Assembly (NCBI GenBank): GCA_937871605.1
Contig: CALMRM010000026.1
Span: 12,999 to 30,472, forward strand
Length of the DNA stretch: 17,474 nt
From: an uncultured Terriglobus sp.
Lineage (GTDB): Bacteria > Acidobacteriota > Terriglobia > Terriglobales > Acidobacteriaceae
Reading direction: 5' to 3'
Positions within the stretch are counted from its first letter, which is position 1; each line of letters begins with the position of its first letter. This document shows positions 7,495 through 16,452 of the stretch, in pieces. A model generated the notes under the pieces. The model worked only from the letters and a program-made list of their open reading frames with translations, did not search any database and was not told the origin of the DNA. The position numbers were made by a program, and so were the translations under genes.

Positions 7495-8286
7495 ATGCAC
7501 CGTTTGCTCGTCCCTCTTACTTCGGTTGTTGCCTTTGCCGGTTTGGCACTTCATGCGCAGGCTGTTCCCGTGTCCCCTGAGCCACTGCATGTAGCCAGCC
7601 TGGAATCACTGCCGGTTGTAGGCGCACCGGTAAGCCTGCCCGATGCGCCCAGCAGCTCGTCTCTGGCTGGGGAGATCACCCTGGATGAGCAGGCTGGGGT
7701 GGCAAGCCCGCACACTGCTGTCGCGCCGAAGTACAGCGGCATCATTCTGGAAGGTCAGACCGCACCGCGGCTTACGGGCGGTGAAAAGGTCGTCTACGGC
7801 TTCCGCGACGCGTTCAGCCTCTTCTCGCTTGTAGGAGCGACGGCTTCTGCTGGTTATGAGCAAGTTGTCGACTCGCAGCCGCACTATGGTCCCGGTGCGA
7901 CTGGCTTTGGCAAGCGGGAGGGTGCGGCAGCCCTTCGCAGTACAGTCGAGTCACTCGCCACGGACGCAGTCTTTTCGCCCCTCTTTCACGATGACCCGCG
8001 CTACTACGCGCTTGGGATTGGCCACAGCTTTCTCCATCGCTTTGTGTATGCCGGCACCCGCGTTCTGGTTACGCGCACCGATGCAGGCCGACACACCGTG
8101 AATGCACCCTTGCTGCTGGGCTATGGTGTGGCTAGCGGCCTGAATAACCTCTACTATCCCGATCAGGACACGGGGTTCAAGTCAACCCTGACTGGTTTCG
8201 GCGGCTCCATTGGTGGTGCGGCACTCGGCATGGAAGTCAATGAATTTATTGATGATGCCCTCCACATCGTGCACCTGCGCAAATAG
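7495..8286 (+). CDS. Secreted protein of unknown function (acidobacterial type, glycine-rich C-terminus)
   Basis: A 263-aa protein with a clear signal peptide (RLLVPLTSVVAFAGLALHAQA) and AAAGGA 6 bases before the ATG. The early mature part contains LPDAPS, a short stretch I associate with many exported proteins of Acidobacteriaceae. The second half is rich in Gly, Ala and aromatic residues. It has a repeated pattern of short hydrophobic segments (FSLFSLVGATASAGYEQ, LLLGYGVASGLNNLYYP, GGSIGGAALGMEVNEF) that could be membrane-inserting hairpins or a small outer-membrane domain. It is transcribed divergently from the rlpA unit across 274 bp and is followed by its own hairpin. I do not recognise a named family. 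Confidence 0.85.
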   Translation: MHRLLVPLTSVVAFAGLALHAQAVPVSPEPLHVASLESLPVVGAPVSLPDAPSSSSLAGEITLDEQAGVASPHTAVAPKYSGIILEGQTAPRLTGGEKVVYGFRDAFSLFSLVGATASAGYEQVVDSQPHYGPGATGFGKREGAAALRSTVESLATDAVFSPLFHDDPRYYALGIGHSFLHRFVYAGTRVLVTRTDAGRHTVNAPLLLGYGVASGLNNLYYPDQDTGFKSTLTGFGGSIGGAALGMEVNEFIDDALHIVHLRK

Positions 8287-8308
8287 GCGCAGGCACTGCG
8301 ATCCGCGA

Positions 8309-8338
8309 AAGGGGCTCGGAGTCTTCCTCCGGGCCCTT
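8309..8338 (+). terminator. Hairpin downstream of the secreted protein gene
   Basis: AAGGGGCTCGGAG (8309-8321) pairs with CTCCGGGCCCTT (8327-8338), giving about 12 pairs with one bulged G and one G-T pair around a short loop. It begins 23 bp after the stop at 8286. No long T-run follows (CTGCTG), so efficiency as an intrinsic terminator is uncertain. Confidence 0.55.
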
Positions 8339-8602
8339 CTGCTGCCACCATTCACTGCGGAACCGCACCGTTCACTGCGCATTGTTGCCATTCGGTTAAT
8401 GCGGGTCGCCACTCACTGCTGCCTGCGTTAGCCTCGGGAAGTGGAAGCCATCCTACTTGACGTGGAGCAGGGCACCCGTAAGGACGCAACCGGCTGTAAC
8501 GAGGCAGGTTCTGGCGAGCAAAGATGCACCGTCAAGGGGTTAGAAGGCTCTAATCTAGGAAGTGCCCCCACAGTGAGACAGCAGTATCTTTCAGGAGAAA
8601 GC
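8339..8602 (+). other. Gene-free leader upstream of the radical SAM gene
   Basis: This 264-bp stretch has no convincing gene. The downstream reading frame stays open back to 8441, but nothing in that extension looks like protein of the family and the real start has a good ribosome-binding site at 8592-8598. The stretch holds a small palindrome, TTAGA (8541-8545) and TCTAA (8550-8554), about 50 bp before the ATG, which could be an operator half-site pair. A TTGACG at 8455-8460 resembles a -35 box, but I found no matching -10. Confidence 0.4.
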
Positions 8603-10747
<2,145 letters not shown>

Positions 10748-10770
10748 CAGCTACGAGGAACGTATGTGAC

Positions 10771-10797
10771 AAAGGCCACCCTAACGGGTGGTCTTTT
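10771..10797 (+). terminator. Rho-independent terminator of the Tes-like gene
   Basis: GGCCACCC (10774-10781) pairs with GGGTGGTC (10786-10793) around the loop TAAC. The stem is extended by AAA/TTT pairs and followed by a TTTT run (10794-10797). It starts 24 bp after the stop at 10747, a classic intrinsic terminator that makes the radical SAM gene a single-gene transcript. Confidence 0.88.
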
Positions 10798-10912
10798 CAT
10801 TGCATAACGCCTTTCCAGGCGGGCGCGCGGCACTTGCCGATGGCGGAGCCTGCTACAGAGCAAAAGAGGCTTGACGTTGCACCTTTACGGGCGCAGGCTA
10901 GTGCCGATTACC

Positions 10913-10920
10913 GAGGAGGT
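10913..10920 (+). promoter_or_regulatory. Strong Shine-Dalgarno that fixes the methyltransferase start
   Basis: GAGGAGGT is an almost full-length anti-16S match, 6 bases before the GTG at 10927. It argues against the in-frame TTG (10834) and ATG (10840) further upstream. A TTGACG at 10871-10876 could be the -35 of its promoter, but no good -10 was found. Confidence 0.75.
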
Positions 10921-10926
10921 CAGTAC

Positions 10927-11759
10927 GTGGAACAGACTTCAGGGCAGGCACCGTCCATTGAGCAAATGAAGCAGTCCATGCGGGCCACCTGGATGGCCGG
11001 TGACTTTGGCGTCATTGCCCGAACCATCGCGGATGGCGCGACCGCCTTCGCCGGGCGCATCGGTTTGAAGTCTGGAGCGCGTGTGTTGGATGTGGCAACG
11101 GGTACCGGCAACGTAGCAATTCCGCTTGCCATGGCTGGCTGCGTGGTGACAGGTGTAGACATTGCGCCGAACCTGCTGGTCCAGGCCCGTGAGCGTTCAG
11201 CGCAGGCAGGGCTGGCCATTGAGTTTGAGGAAGGCGACGCCGAGGCACTGCTGTATCCGGCGGCAAGCTTCGATGCGGTAGTGACCATGTCGGTGCCATG
11301 TTTGCGCCAAGGCCTGCGCTGGTTGCGGAGGAACTCGCGCGGGTGCTGCGGCCGGGCGGTGTGCTCGCCATGGCCAACTGGAACCCGGCCAGCTTTTCCG
11401 GCGCCATGTTCAAGACTGTGGCCAAGCACGCGCCACCGCCTGCCGGGCTGCCTGCTCCTGTGCTCTGGGGAGATCCCGGGACCGTAACGCAGCGGCTGAG
11501 TGGGGCGTTCGAGAAGGTCACTGTGGAGTTGATTCCAATTGACTTCGACCTACCGATGCCGCCTGCTGGCGCGGTAGACCTGTTTCGCACCTACTTCGGC
11601 CCCACAACGATGGCGTTTGCACGACTGGATGCGACCGGGCAGGCGGCGCTCGAAGCGGACCTGCTGGAGTTGTGGTCCTCGGCCAATGTAGCCGACGATC
11701 CTTCACAACAGACACTGATTCGGAACCAGTACCTGCAGGTGCTTGCCACGCGCTCCTGA
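10927..11759 (+). pseudogene. Class I SAM-dependent methyltransferase (UbiE-like), broken by a 1-base deletion
   Basis: Would be a soluble methyltransferase of about 277 aa. The first frame carries the SAM-binding motif VLDVATGTGNVAIPLA, the acidic end of strand 2 (GVDIAPN) and the motif near SFDAVVTM. The second frame carries the rest: MFAPRPALVAEELARVLRPGG, the post-I signature of this family, and the C-terminal substrate part. The frames meet at about 11290, where ATGTCGGTGCC stands in place of the expected ATGTTCGGTGCC; adding one T restores M-F-G-A-M-F-A-P. As it stands, translation would run out of frame to 11487. No slippery site is visible, so this is either a recent pseudogene or a sequencing error. 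The start is the GTG set by the strong ribosome-binding site. Substrate unknown. Confidence 0.85.
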
Positions 11760-11782
11760 GCTGCTACATGTGGGGGAAGGTT

Positions 11783-12667
11783 TCAATCCTTCTTCAGGTC
11801 ATCCACAATCTGCAGAAAGACGGGCTGCGTGCGTAAGTCGCCGAAGTTCTTCTCATGCAGCAGGCGGTTGCGATCGTGAAAGCCCTCGCTGACAGCCTTG
11901 CGCAGGTACTGCAGCGCCAGGGGGTAACTGCGTGCCTCTGCGTAACTCAGGGCCATGTGGTAGTGCACCTCGCCTGCGCTTTGGCCTTTGGCGTTGGTCT
12001 GAATGTCATGGCCGCCGGTCCGCTCCAGCACCTGCGGGTCCAGCCGCAGAGCCTCATGGTAGGCCGCATCGCCCTTTTTGAACTTGCGTTCCGCATAGTA
12101 CAGCGTGCCCAGGTTCTTGAGCGTGGTTGGCGACTCCGGCTTCAGTTTTAGAGCCTTCTTGTACATTTTCTCCGCACGAGCCAGGTCTCCCTGGCTATGT
12201 GCCAGCGTGCCCATGTTGTTGTACGCCTCGGGGTACTTCGGATTGAGTTTGATCGCCACATCGAAGCTGGCGCGGGCACGGTCGAACATCAGCATGTGCA
12301 GGCAAGCGACGCCCAGCTTGTTCATTACCACCGCCGTGACTGGCAGTTGCTCAAGCGTCTGAATGGCCAAGAGGTAGCGGCCCTTTGCATTTAGCGTGTC
12401 TGCCAGCTGTTCGCTGGGCTGCGGCAGTGGCGGGTCTGGCAGACCGGTGCCAACCGTCTCTGTCTGCACGTCAGTCGTTTGGTCCAGCCCCTTTGCGCCC
12501 GGCGCTGCTGGTTGCCCGGTGAACGATAGCGGCTGCGCATGTAGTGTCTGCGGTGGAGCAGGCGTCGTCGCGTCGACCGTCTGCGCACAGGCAGGCCGAC
12601 TCGCAATCATGCCCAAGAGGCTGAAGAAGAGGACGTGCCGGTACAGGGTAAAGCACCTCTGCCACAT
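11783..12667 (-). CDS. Exported TPR-repeat protein
   Basis: A 294-aa secreted or periplasmic protein. The signal peptide starts MWQRCFTLYRHVLFFSLLG and ends at about ACAQ. A Pro/Thr/Gln-rich linker follows. Then come about four to five tetratricopeptide repeats (about residues 110-265), the best being YPEAYNNMGTLAHSQGDLARAEKMY and SPTTLKNLGTLYYAERKFKKG. TPR arrays are protein-protein docking platforms, and the partner is unknown. The start is set by CAGGAG 6-7 bases before the ATG and by the signal peptide; the open frame further upstream has no supporting features. It is convergent with the broken methyltransferase (23-bp gap) and divergent from the alpha/beta hydrolase. Confidence 0.87.
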   Translation of the reverse strand: MWQRCFTLYRHVLFFSLLGMIASRPACAQTVDATTPAPPQTLHAQPLSFTGQPAAPGAKGLDQTTDVQTETVGTGLPDPPLPQPSEQLADTLNAKGRYLLAIQTLEQLPVTAVVMNKLGVACLHMLMFDRARASFDVAIKLNPKYPEAYNNMGTLAHSQGDLARAEKMYKKALKLKPESPTTLKNLGTLYYAERKFKKGDAAYHEALRLDPQVLERTGGHDIQTNAKGQSAGEVHYHMALSYAEARSYPLALQYLRKAVSEGFHDRNRLLHEKNFGDLRTQPVFLQIVDDLKKD

Positions 12668-12748
12668 GGCGGCTCCTGCGAAGCATAGTGCTCCCACGCA
12701 TACGACATGCACAAGGCCGTGACGTGGAATGGTGTATGCCGCAGCGCT

Positions 12749-12851
12749 GCCAACCCTGGTTGTCGCATCCGGCCCGCTGAATGACCTTGCCATCCTGTCA
12801 AAGTTCACCAGGTCTTCATCGTGAGCAGCGCACATGGTGCCAGGGTTGGCT
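12749..12851. repeat. 11-bp perfect inverted repeat in the divergent intergenic region
   Basis: GCCAACCCTGG (12749-12759) and its exact complement CCAGGGTTGGC (12841-12851, counting the first C at 12841 or 12840) lie about 80 bp apart between the divergent TPR and hydrolase genes. The 244-bp gap must hold both promoters, so these could be paired binding sites of a regulator or the ends of a large stem-loop. No regulator is recognised nearby, and it may be chance. Confidence 0.5.
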
Positions 12852-12911
12852 GGCATGGCCCTGTACCCGTTGTCCGCTTTGCGGCATCCGAGTACCCAGG
12901 AGACAGATTCC

Positions 12912-13760
12912 ATGCCATACCTGCAGACCAAAGACAAGTCCGCGCTCTACTACTACGACTGGGGTACCCCGACCGGCACGCCCGTGGTGCTCATCCATGG
13001 CTGGCCCCTGACCAGCGCCAGTTGGGAGATGAACGCTCGCGTGCTGGCGGACAACGGCTACCGCGTCATCGCGTACGACCGCCGCGGGTTTGGCCGCAGC
13101 GACTGGGCCGCCAAGGGTTACGAGTACAACACTCTGGCCAGCGATCTGAACGACCTCCTGGAGGCGCTGGACCTGCGCAACGCTACGCTGGTGGGTTTCA
13201 GCATGGGTGGTGGCGAAGTGGCCCGCTACCTAAGCACGTACGGCACGGGCCGCGTGAGCAAGGCTGTGCTGGTCAGCGCTGTAACGCCCTACCTGCTGAA
13301 AACGCCCGACAACCCGGACGGCATCGAAAAGAAGACCTTTGACGACATCGTCGAGAACCTGGAAAAGGACCGCCCAAATTTCCTGAAGAGTTTTGGCAAG
13401 GTGTTCTACGGAGTCGGCCTGGTGCTTCACCCGGTCTCCGAAGCAGTGCTGGAGTTTTCGCAAAGCATGGCGCTCACCGGCTCACCCGACGCCACCATCA
13501 AGCTGGTGCGCGCCTGGAGCGAAACGGACTTCCGCGGCGACCTGGCAAAGATCACCATTCCCACCCTCATCATCCACGGCACGGGGGATGACACGGTGCC
13601 CATCGACAACTCAGCCCGTCGCGCCAAGCCGCTGCTGGCAAACTCGGAACTGGTGGAGTATGACGGCGCTCCGCACGGCCTGAATGTGACGCATGCCGCC
13701 AGCCTGAACCACGATCTCATGAAGTTCATCCAGCACCCGGCAAGTACGGCAGCGCTGTAG
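12912..13760 (+). CDS. Alpha/beta hydrolase (non-haem chloroperoxidase/esterase type)
   Basis: Soluble hydrolase of 282 aa, the usual size for this family. The catalytic triad can be read: Ser97 in the nucleophile elbow GFSMGG, an Asp at 226/227 (HGTGDDTVP) and His255 (GAPHGLN). The oxyanion-hole motif HGWPL is at 29-33 and the DRRGFGRSD loop at 56-64. This arrangement matches cofactor-free haloperoxidases and arylesterases, which hydrolyse esters or make peracids from carboxylic acids and peroxide. AGGAGA lies 8-9 bases before the ATG. It is divergent from the TPR gene and is followed by a repeat block, so it is probably a single-gene transcript. Natural substrate unknown. Confidence 0.92.
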   Translation: MPYLQTKDKSALYYYDWGTPTGTPVVLIHGWPLTSASWEMNARVLADNGYRVIAYDRRGFGRSDWAAKGYEYNTLASDLNDLLEALDLRNATLVGFSMGGGEVARYLSTYGTGRVSKAVLVSAVTPYLLKTPDNPDGIEKKTFDDIVENLEKDRPNFLKSFGKVFYGVGLVLHPVSEAVLEFSQSMALTGSPDATIKLVRAWSETDFRGDLAKITIPTLIIHGTGDDTVPIDNSARRAKPLLANSELVEYDGAPHGLNVTHAASLNHDLMKFIQHPASTAAL

Positions 13761-13795
13761 CTAGAGCAAAACGGGAGCTATACGCACAGAGCTAG

Positions 13796-13937
13796 AACGC
13801 AGAGGATCGCAGAGGATAAGAACGCAGAGGATCGCCGAGGGTAAAACGCAGAGGGCGCGATGGATAAATTGCGTGCAGAGCGTGCATTTCCTCTGCGCCC
13901 TCTGCGTGCACTTCCTTTGCGCCCTCTGCGTTCTGCG
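13796..13937. repeat. Intergenic block of direct and inverted 'AACGCAGAGG' repeats
   Basis: AACGCAGAGG occurs at 13796, 13821 and 13845, with variants ATCGCAGAGG (13806) and ATCGCCGAGG (13831). The complement follows: GCGCCCTCTGCGT at 13895-13907 and GCGCCCTCTGCGTT at 13919-13932. The left copy at 13845-13858 can pair 13-14 bp with either right copy, forming alternative stems. The block fills most of the gap between the hydrolase and SDR genes and may end transcription of the former. I recall similar runs scattered between genes in acidobacteria, so it is probably one member of a dispersed intergenic repeat family. The smaller open frames here are artefacts of the repeat. Confidence 0.85.
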
Positions 13938-14044
13938 CTTCGTTTCGTGACGCGGAATGCCGTGCCCTCTCCTGCAGAGACATGCCGTGCATGGCATCTC
14001 ATTATGCGAATGTGCAAGCCGCACGGACGCGGCATGGAGAAGCT

Positions 14045-14839
14045 ATGGAAAATCAACTTGCATTTGTGACCGGCGCATCGTCCGGCATCGGCTATAACCT
14101 GGCAAAGGTGCTGGGCGAGCGTGGCTACGACCTCGTCATCACCGCGGAAAGTGACCGGTTGGACAGTGCAGAAGCAGACTTTCGCGCTCTGGGCGTAAAC
14201 GTATTTGCCATCAAGGCCGACGCCCGCAAACGCGAAGAGGTGGACCGCGTGTGGGAAGCGGTAAAAGCCACCGGACGCCCGCTGGACGTGGCCTGCATCA
14301 ACGCGGGCATCGGCGAGGGCGGCCTGTTTGCCACAGAAACATCGCTGGACCAGGAACTCGACATCGTGCAGTTGAACTGCGCTTCGACGGTGCACTTTGC
14401 CAAGCACATTGCCGCGCACATGGTGGCGCGCAAGGCAGGCAGAATTCTGTTCACCGCCAGCATTGCCAGCGAAATGACGGCACCGCGCGAGGCTGTCTAC
14501 GCCGCCAGCAAGGCCTTCGTGCTGCACCTCTCCAAAGCACTGCACTTTGAACTCAAGGACGACGGCGTAACGGTAACGGCGCTGCAGCCCGGCCCGGTGG
14601 ACACTGACTTCTTCCATCGCGCACACATGGACGACACCGACGCGGGTACAAAGGGCAAGAAGCAGTCGGAGCCGTACGACGTGGCAACGCAAGGCATCGA
14701 CGCGCTGTTTGACGGCAAGGAAAATGTCTACGCCGCCGCGACGATGGTCAAGATCCAGGGTGCTGTTATGGGGCTGGTTCCCGACAGCATCCAGGCTGCC
14801 ATGCACGAGAACATGGCCAAGCCACTTTCGGAGAAGTAG
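14045..14839 (+). CDS. Short-chain dehydrogenase/reductase (SDR)
   Basis: NAD(P)-dependent oxidoreductase of 264 aa, a classical SDR. The cofactor loop is TGASSGIG at 9-16. CINAGIG is near residue 88 and the catalytic residues are Ser139, Tyr152 and Lys156 (YAASK). PGPVDTDF follows strand 6. GGAGA 4 bases before the ATG at 14045 supports this start over the upstream in-frame ATG at 13982, which has no such site and lies next to the repeat block. The second strand ends in TAESDRL, which does not clearly tell NAD from NADP preference. Substrate unknown. It is convergent with the ferritin-like gene, with a shared hairpin between them. Confidence 0.93.
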   Translation: MENQLAFVTGASSGIGYNLAKVLGERGYDLVITAESDRLDSAEADFRALGVNVFAIKADARKREEVDRVWEAVKATGRPLDVACINAGIGEGGLFATETSLDQELDIVQLNCASTVHFAKHIAAHMVARKAGRILFTASIASEMTAPREAVYAASKAFVLHLSKALHFELKDDGVTVTALQPGPVDTDFFHRAHMDDTDAGTKGKKQSEPYDVATQGIDALFDGKENVYAAATMVKIQGAVMGLVPDSIQAAMHENMAKPLSEK

Positions 14840-14854
14840 GTCCAGCAAGTGGGT

Positions 14855-14882
14855 GCGGCGGCAGACAGGCGTTTGCCGCCGC
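14855..14882. terminator. Hairpin between convergent SDR and ferritin-like genes
   Basis: GCGGCGGCAGAC (14855-14866) pairs with GTTTGCCGCCGC (14871-14882), 12 pairs including one G-T, around the loop AGGC. It lies between stops at 14839 and 14884 and could serve both strands. There is no T-run. Confidence 0.65.
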
Positions 14883-14883
14883 G

Positions 14884-15390
14884 TTACGTTCCGGGCAGCC
14901 GCGTGTCCACATAGGCCTCGGCATCTACCTGGATGCCAATGGCACCCAGCTGCCTGCTGACCAGGGTCACGGCGAGCGCTGCTTCGTGCAGGGCGTGCGC
15001 CGCAGCCATGTCACCCAGCAGCTTGGCATACTCTGCCACGGTGGCGTACGCGGCCATCTTGAAGTGTTCGGCCCGCTGCATGTGCGCAATCATCACGGCG
15101 TCGCGCAGGTTGCCAGTGGGATACGTCTCGAGCGGTTCCGAGCACTCTTGCAGCAACGACTGGATGCCGCGACTCACCGGCACCTTAGAGGGCGAGCCAT
15201 GCTGCGTTAGGAGTCGCCGCAGCAGGTCTGCCTGCGCACGGCAACCGTCCACCTGCGCCTGCAGCACCTGCTGCAATTCTGCGGTGTCCGTGCCCTTGGC
15301 CAGCGTGGGCAGCAGGTCCACCATCTGCTGCTCGGCAGACAGCAGCACTTCGAGTTCATGCCGGTAGAGTGCGTTGAATGTTTCAGTCAT
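14884..15390 (-). CDS. DUF892 (YciE/YciF-type) ferritin-like protein with altered metal site
   Basis: A 168-aa four-helix protein of the DUF892 stress-protein family. Recognisable parts are the opening helix (LYRHELEVLLSAEQQMVDLLP) and the third helix DAVMIAHMQRAEHFKMAAY, with the family's E-H pair intact. The second helix, normally HL-E-E-T carrying metal ligands, reads QVDGCRAQADLL. The last helix, normally T-L-x-E-E, reads ALAVTLVS. So several Glu/His ligands expected of a di-iron site appear lost, and the protein may be structural rather than catalytic. The start is the ATG at 15390. No Shine-Dalgarno precedes it, and only 27 bp separate it from the divergent gene. The longer upstream open frame overlaps that gene and shows no family similarity. 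Confidence 0.85.
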   Translation of the reverse strand: MTETFNALYRHELEVLLSAEQQMVDLLPTLAKGTDTAELQQVLQAQVDGCRAQADLLRRLLTQHGSPSKVPVSRGIQSLLQECSEPLETYPTGNLRDAVMIAHMQRAEHFKMAAYATVAEYAKLLGDMAAAHALHEAALAVTLVSRQLGAIGIQVDAEAYVDTRLPGT

Positions 15391-15417
15391 GCAGTTTGAG
15401 GCTATACTGCCGCTGCT
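15391..15417. promoter_or_regulatory. Compact divergent promoter with overlapping -10-like elements
   Basis: Within the 27 bp between two divergent start codons, GCTATACTGC (15401-15410) gives TATACT on the plus strand (15403-15408) and TATAGC on the minus strand (15406-15401). Each lies about 10 bases from its ATG, so initiation about 7 bases downstream would give leaders of only a few bases. Neither gene has a Shine-Dalgarno, which agrees with leaderless messages. No convincing -35 was found on either side. Confidence 0.4.
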
Positions 15418-16067
15418 ATGCCCACAGAGAAGGCAATCGCCGCCATCGACCCTGTACGCGAGTGGATCGCCACGCAGGCGCCTTTGCGCAACCCATCCTG
15501 ACCCACCTGCGCACGCTGGTGCATGAAGCCGCACCGGGCGCGACCGAGCAAATCAAGTGGAGCCGACCCTTTTTTCTAGTGGATGGCACGCTATTCGCCT
15601 ACATGACCTCGTTCAAGCAGCACTGTGGCTTTGGCTTCTGGTCGCCGGAGATGACGGCGGTGCTGGCGAAGGACGGCATCGCAGAGCCAAATGCGTCCGG
15701 CACCTTCGGTCGCATCACGTCGCTGGACGCCCTGCCCTCGCGTGAGGTGCTGCTGGGCTACCTTCGACACGCGGCAGACTTGGCGCGCAAGGGAGCGGGC
15801 GGCTCGTCCATGGCCACCGGCGGGCGGCGCGCCTCGGCAAAGGCCCCCATCGCAGAACCGCCTGAGTTCACCGCGGCACTCGCCGACTCGCGGGCGGCAA
15901 GACAGCACTTCGACGCGATGTCCGCAAGCTGCCGGCGCGAGTACCTGGATTGGATCACGTCGGCAAAGAAGCATGAGACACGCCTCCGCCGGATTGCACA
16001 GGCCGTTGCGCAACTAAACCAGGGCAAGCGCTACAACGGGCAGTACCGGTCCAGTCAAACAGGCTGA
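15418..16067 (+). pseudogene. DUF1801/YdeI family protein, broken by a 1-base deletion
   Basis: Would be a protein of about 216 aa with an N-terminal DUF1801 domain and a C-terminal YdeI/OmdA-type helical tail. From the ATG at 15418 the frame reads MPTEKAIAAIDPVREWIATQ and then ends at a TGA at 15499-15501. The next frame continues with the family sequence AQPILTHLRTLVHEAAPGATE, then KWSRPFF, FAYMTSFKQHCGFGFW and the terminal REYLDWITSAKKHETRLRRI-type helix. The break is at CCTTTGCG (15481-15488); one more T would restore A-P-F-A-Q-P-I-L. It is either a young pseudogene or a homopolymer sequencing error. Function of the family is unknown; it is often seen near stress genes. Divergent from the DUF892 gene. 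Confidence 0.85.
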
Positions 16068-16183
16068 CGCGCTCCGCTATGTCCGATGTCCGGGCAGGCT
16101 GCCACGAGTTCAACGCGGGTGTTGTTCCGGCACACAACGCGGCGCTTTTTGGCGCAAGGTCCTGCCGCGTCGTACCGGTGCTT

Positions 16184-16191
16184 GCTATAAC
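16184..16191 (+). promoter_or_regulatory. Extended -10 promoter before the small membrane protein
   Basis: TGCTATAAC (from 16183/16184) combines the TGn extension with a -10 hexamer TATAAC and needs no -35. Expected initiation near 16198 is past the ATG of the longer open frame at 16079 and about 37 bases before the GTG at 16235, which supports the shorter protein. Confidence 0.5.
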
Positions 16192-16234
16192 TGCTCAGGG
16201 GCGGCAAACTGCCGCTGTATCGGATAGAGCCACA

Positions 16235-16432
16235 GTGGCCATCTTCAACATCATCACGTTTTTCATCCACGCCATCGCCGGTGCCTTTGCGTCCATGCTG
16301 GGCGCGGTCTTCACGCATCTAGTGCCCGCGCTGGTGGCGCTCGCCGGGGTGCTGGGCGTGGCTGTCGTGGTGTGTGCGTCGTGTGGGGTGGGTGGCTTTG
16401 CCCTGCTACGCCGGGGCAAGCGCAACCGGTAA
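16235..16432 (+). CDS. Small membrane protein (65 aa)
   Basis: Predicted inner-membrane protein with two hydrophobic helices (about residues 3-27 and 30-57) and a strongly basic end, RRGKRNR, which should stay in the cytoplasm. The GTG start is chosen because the hydrophobic part begins right there and an extended -10 promoter lies 45 bp upstream. The frame is open back to 16079, but the extra 52 residues look random. The ribosome-binding site is weak (ATAGAG). I do not recognise the family. The second helix carries the pair CASCGVGG, an odd Cys-x2-Cys inside the membrane. It is convergent with the beta-barrel gene across 20 bp. Confidence 0.6.
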   Translation: MAIFNIITFFIHAIAGAFASMLGAVFTHLVPALVALAGVLGVAVVVCASCGVGGFALLRRGKRNR

Positions 16433-16452
16433 CGTGCAGGGCTGCCTAGGTA

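Noticed and set aside
6486..7580. 364-aa plus-strand open frame over rlpA, the small gene and the divergent gap
   Set aside because: Antisense to rlpA and overlapping the start of the secreted protein gene; no recognisable protein features.
10927..11759. Programmed ribosomal frameshift in the methyltransferase
   Set aside because: No slippery heptamer, pseudoknot or internal Shine-Dalgarno is seen at the junction, and the family is not known for recoding; a simple 1-base loss explains it.
13778..14848. 356-aa minus-strand open frame
   Set aside because: Antisense to the SDR gene and running through the repeat block; the SDR catalytic motifs on the plus strand decide the matter.
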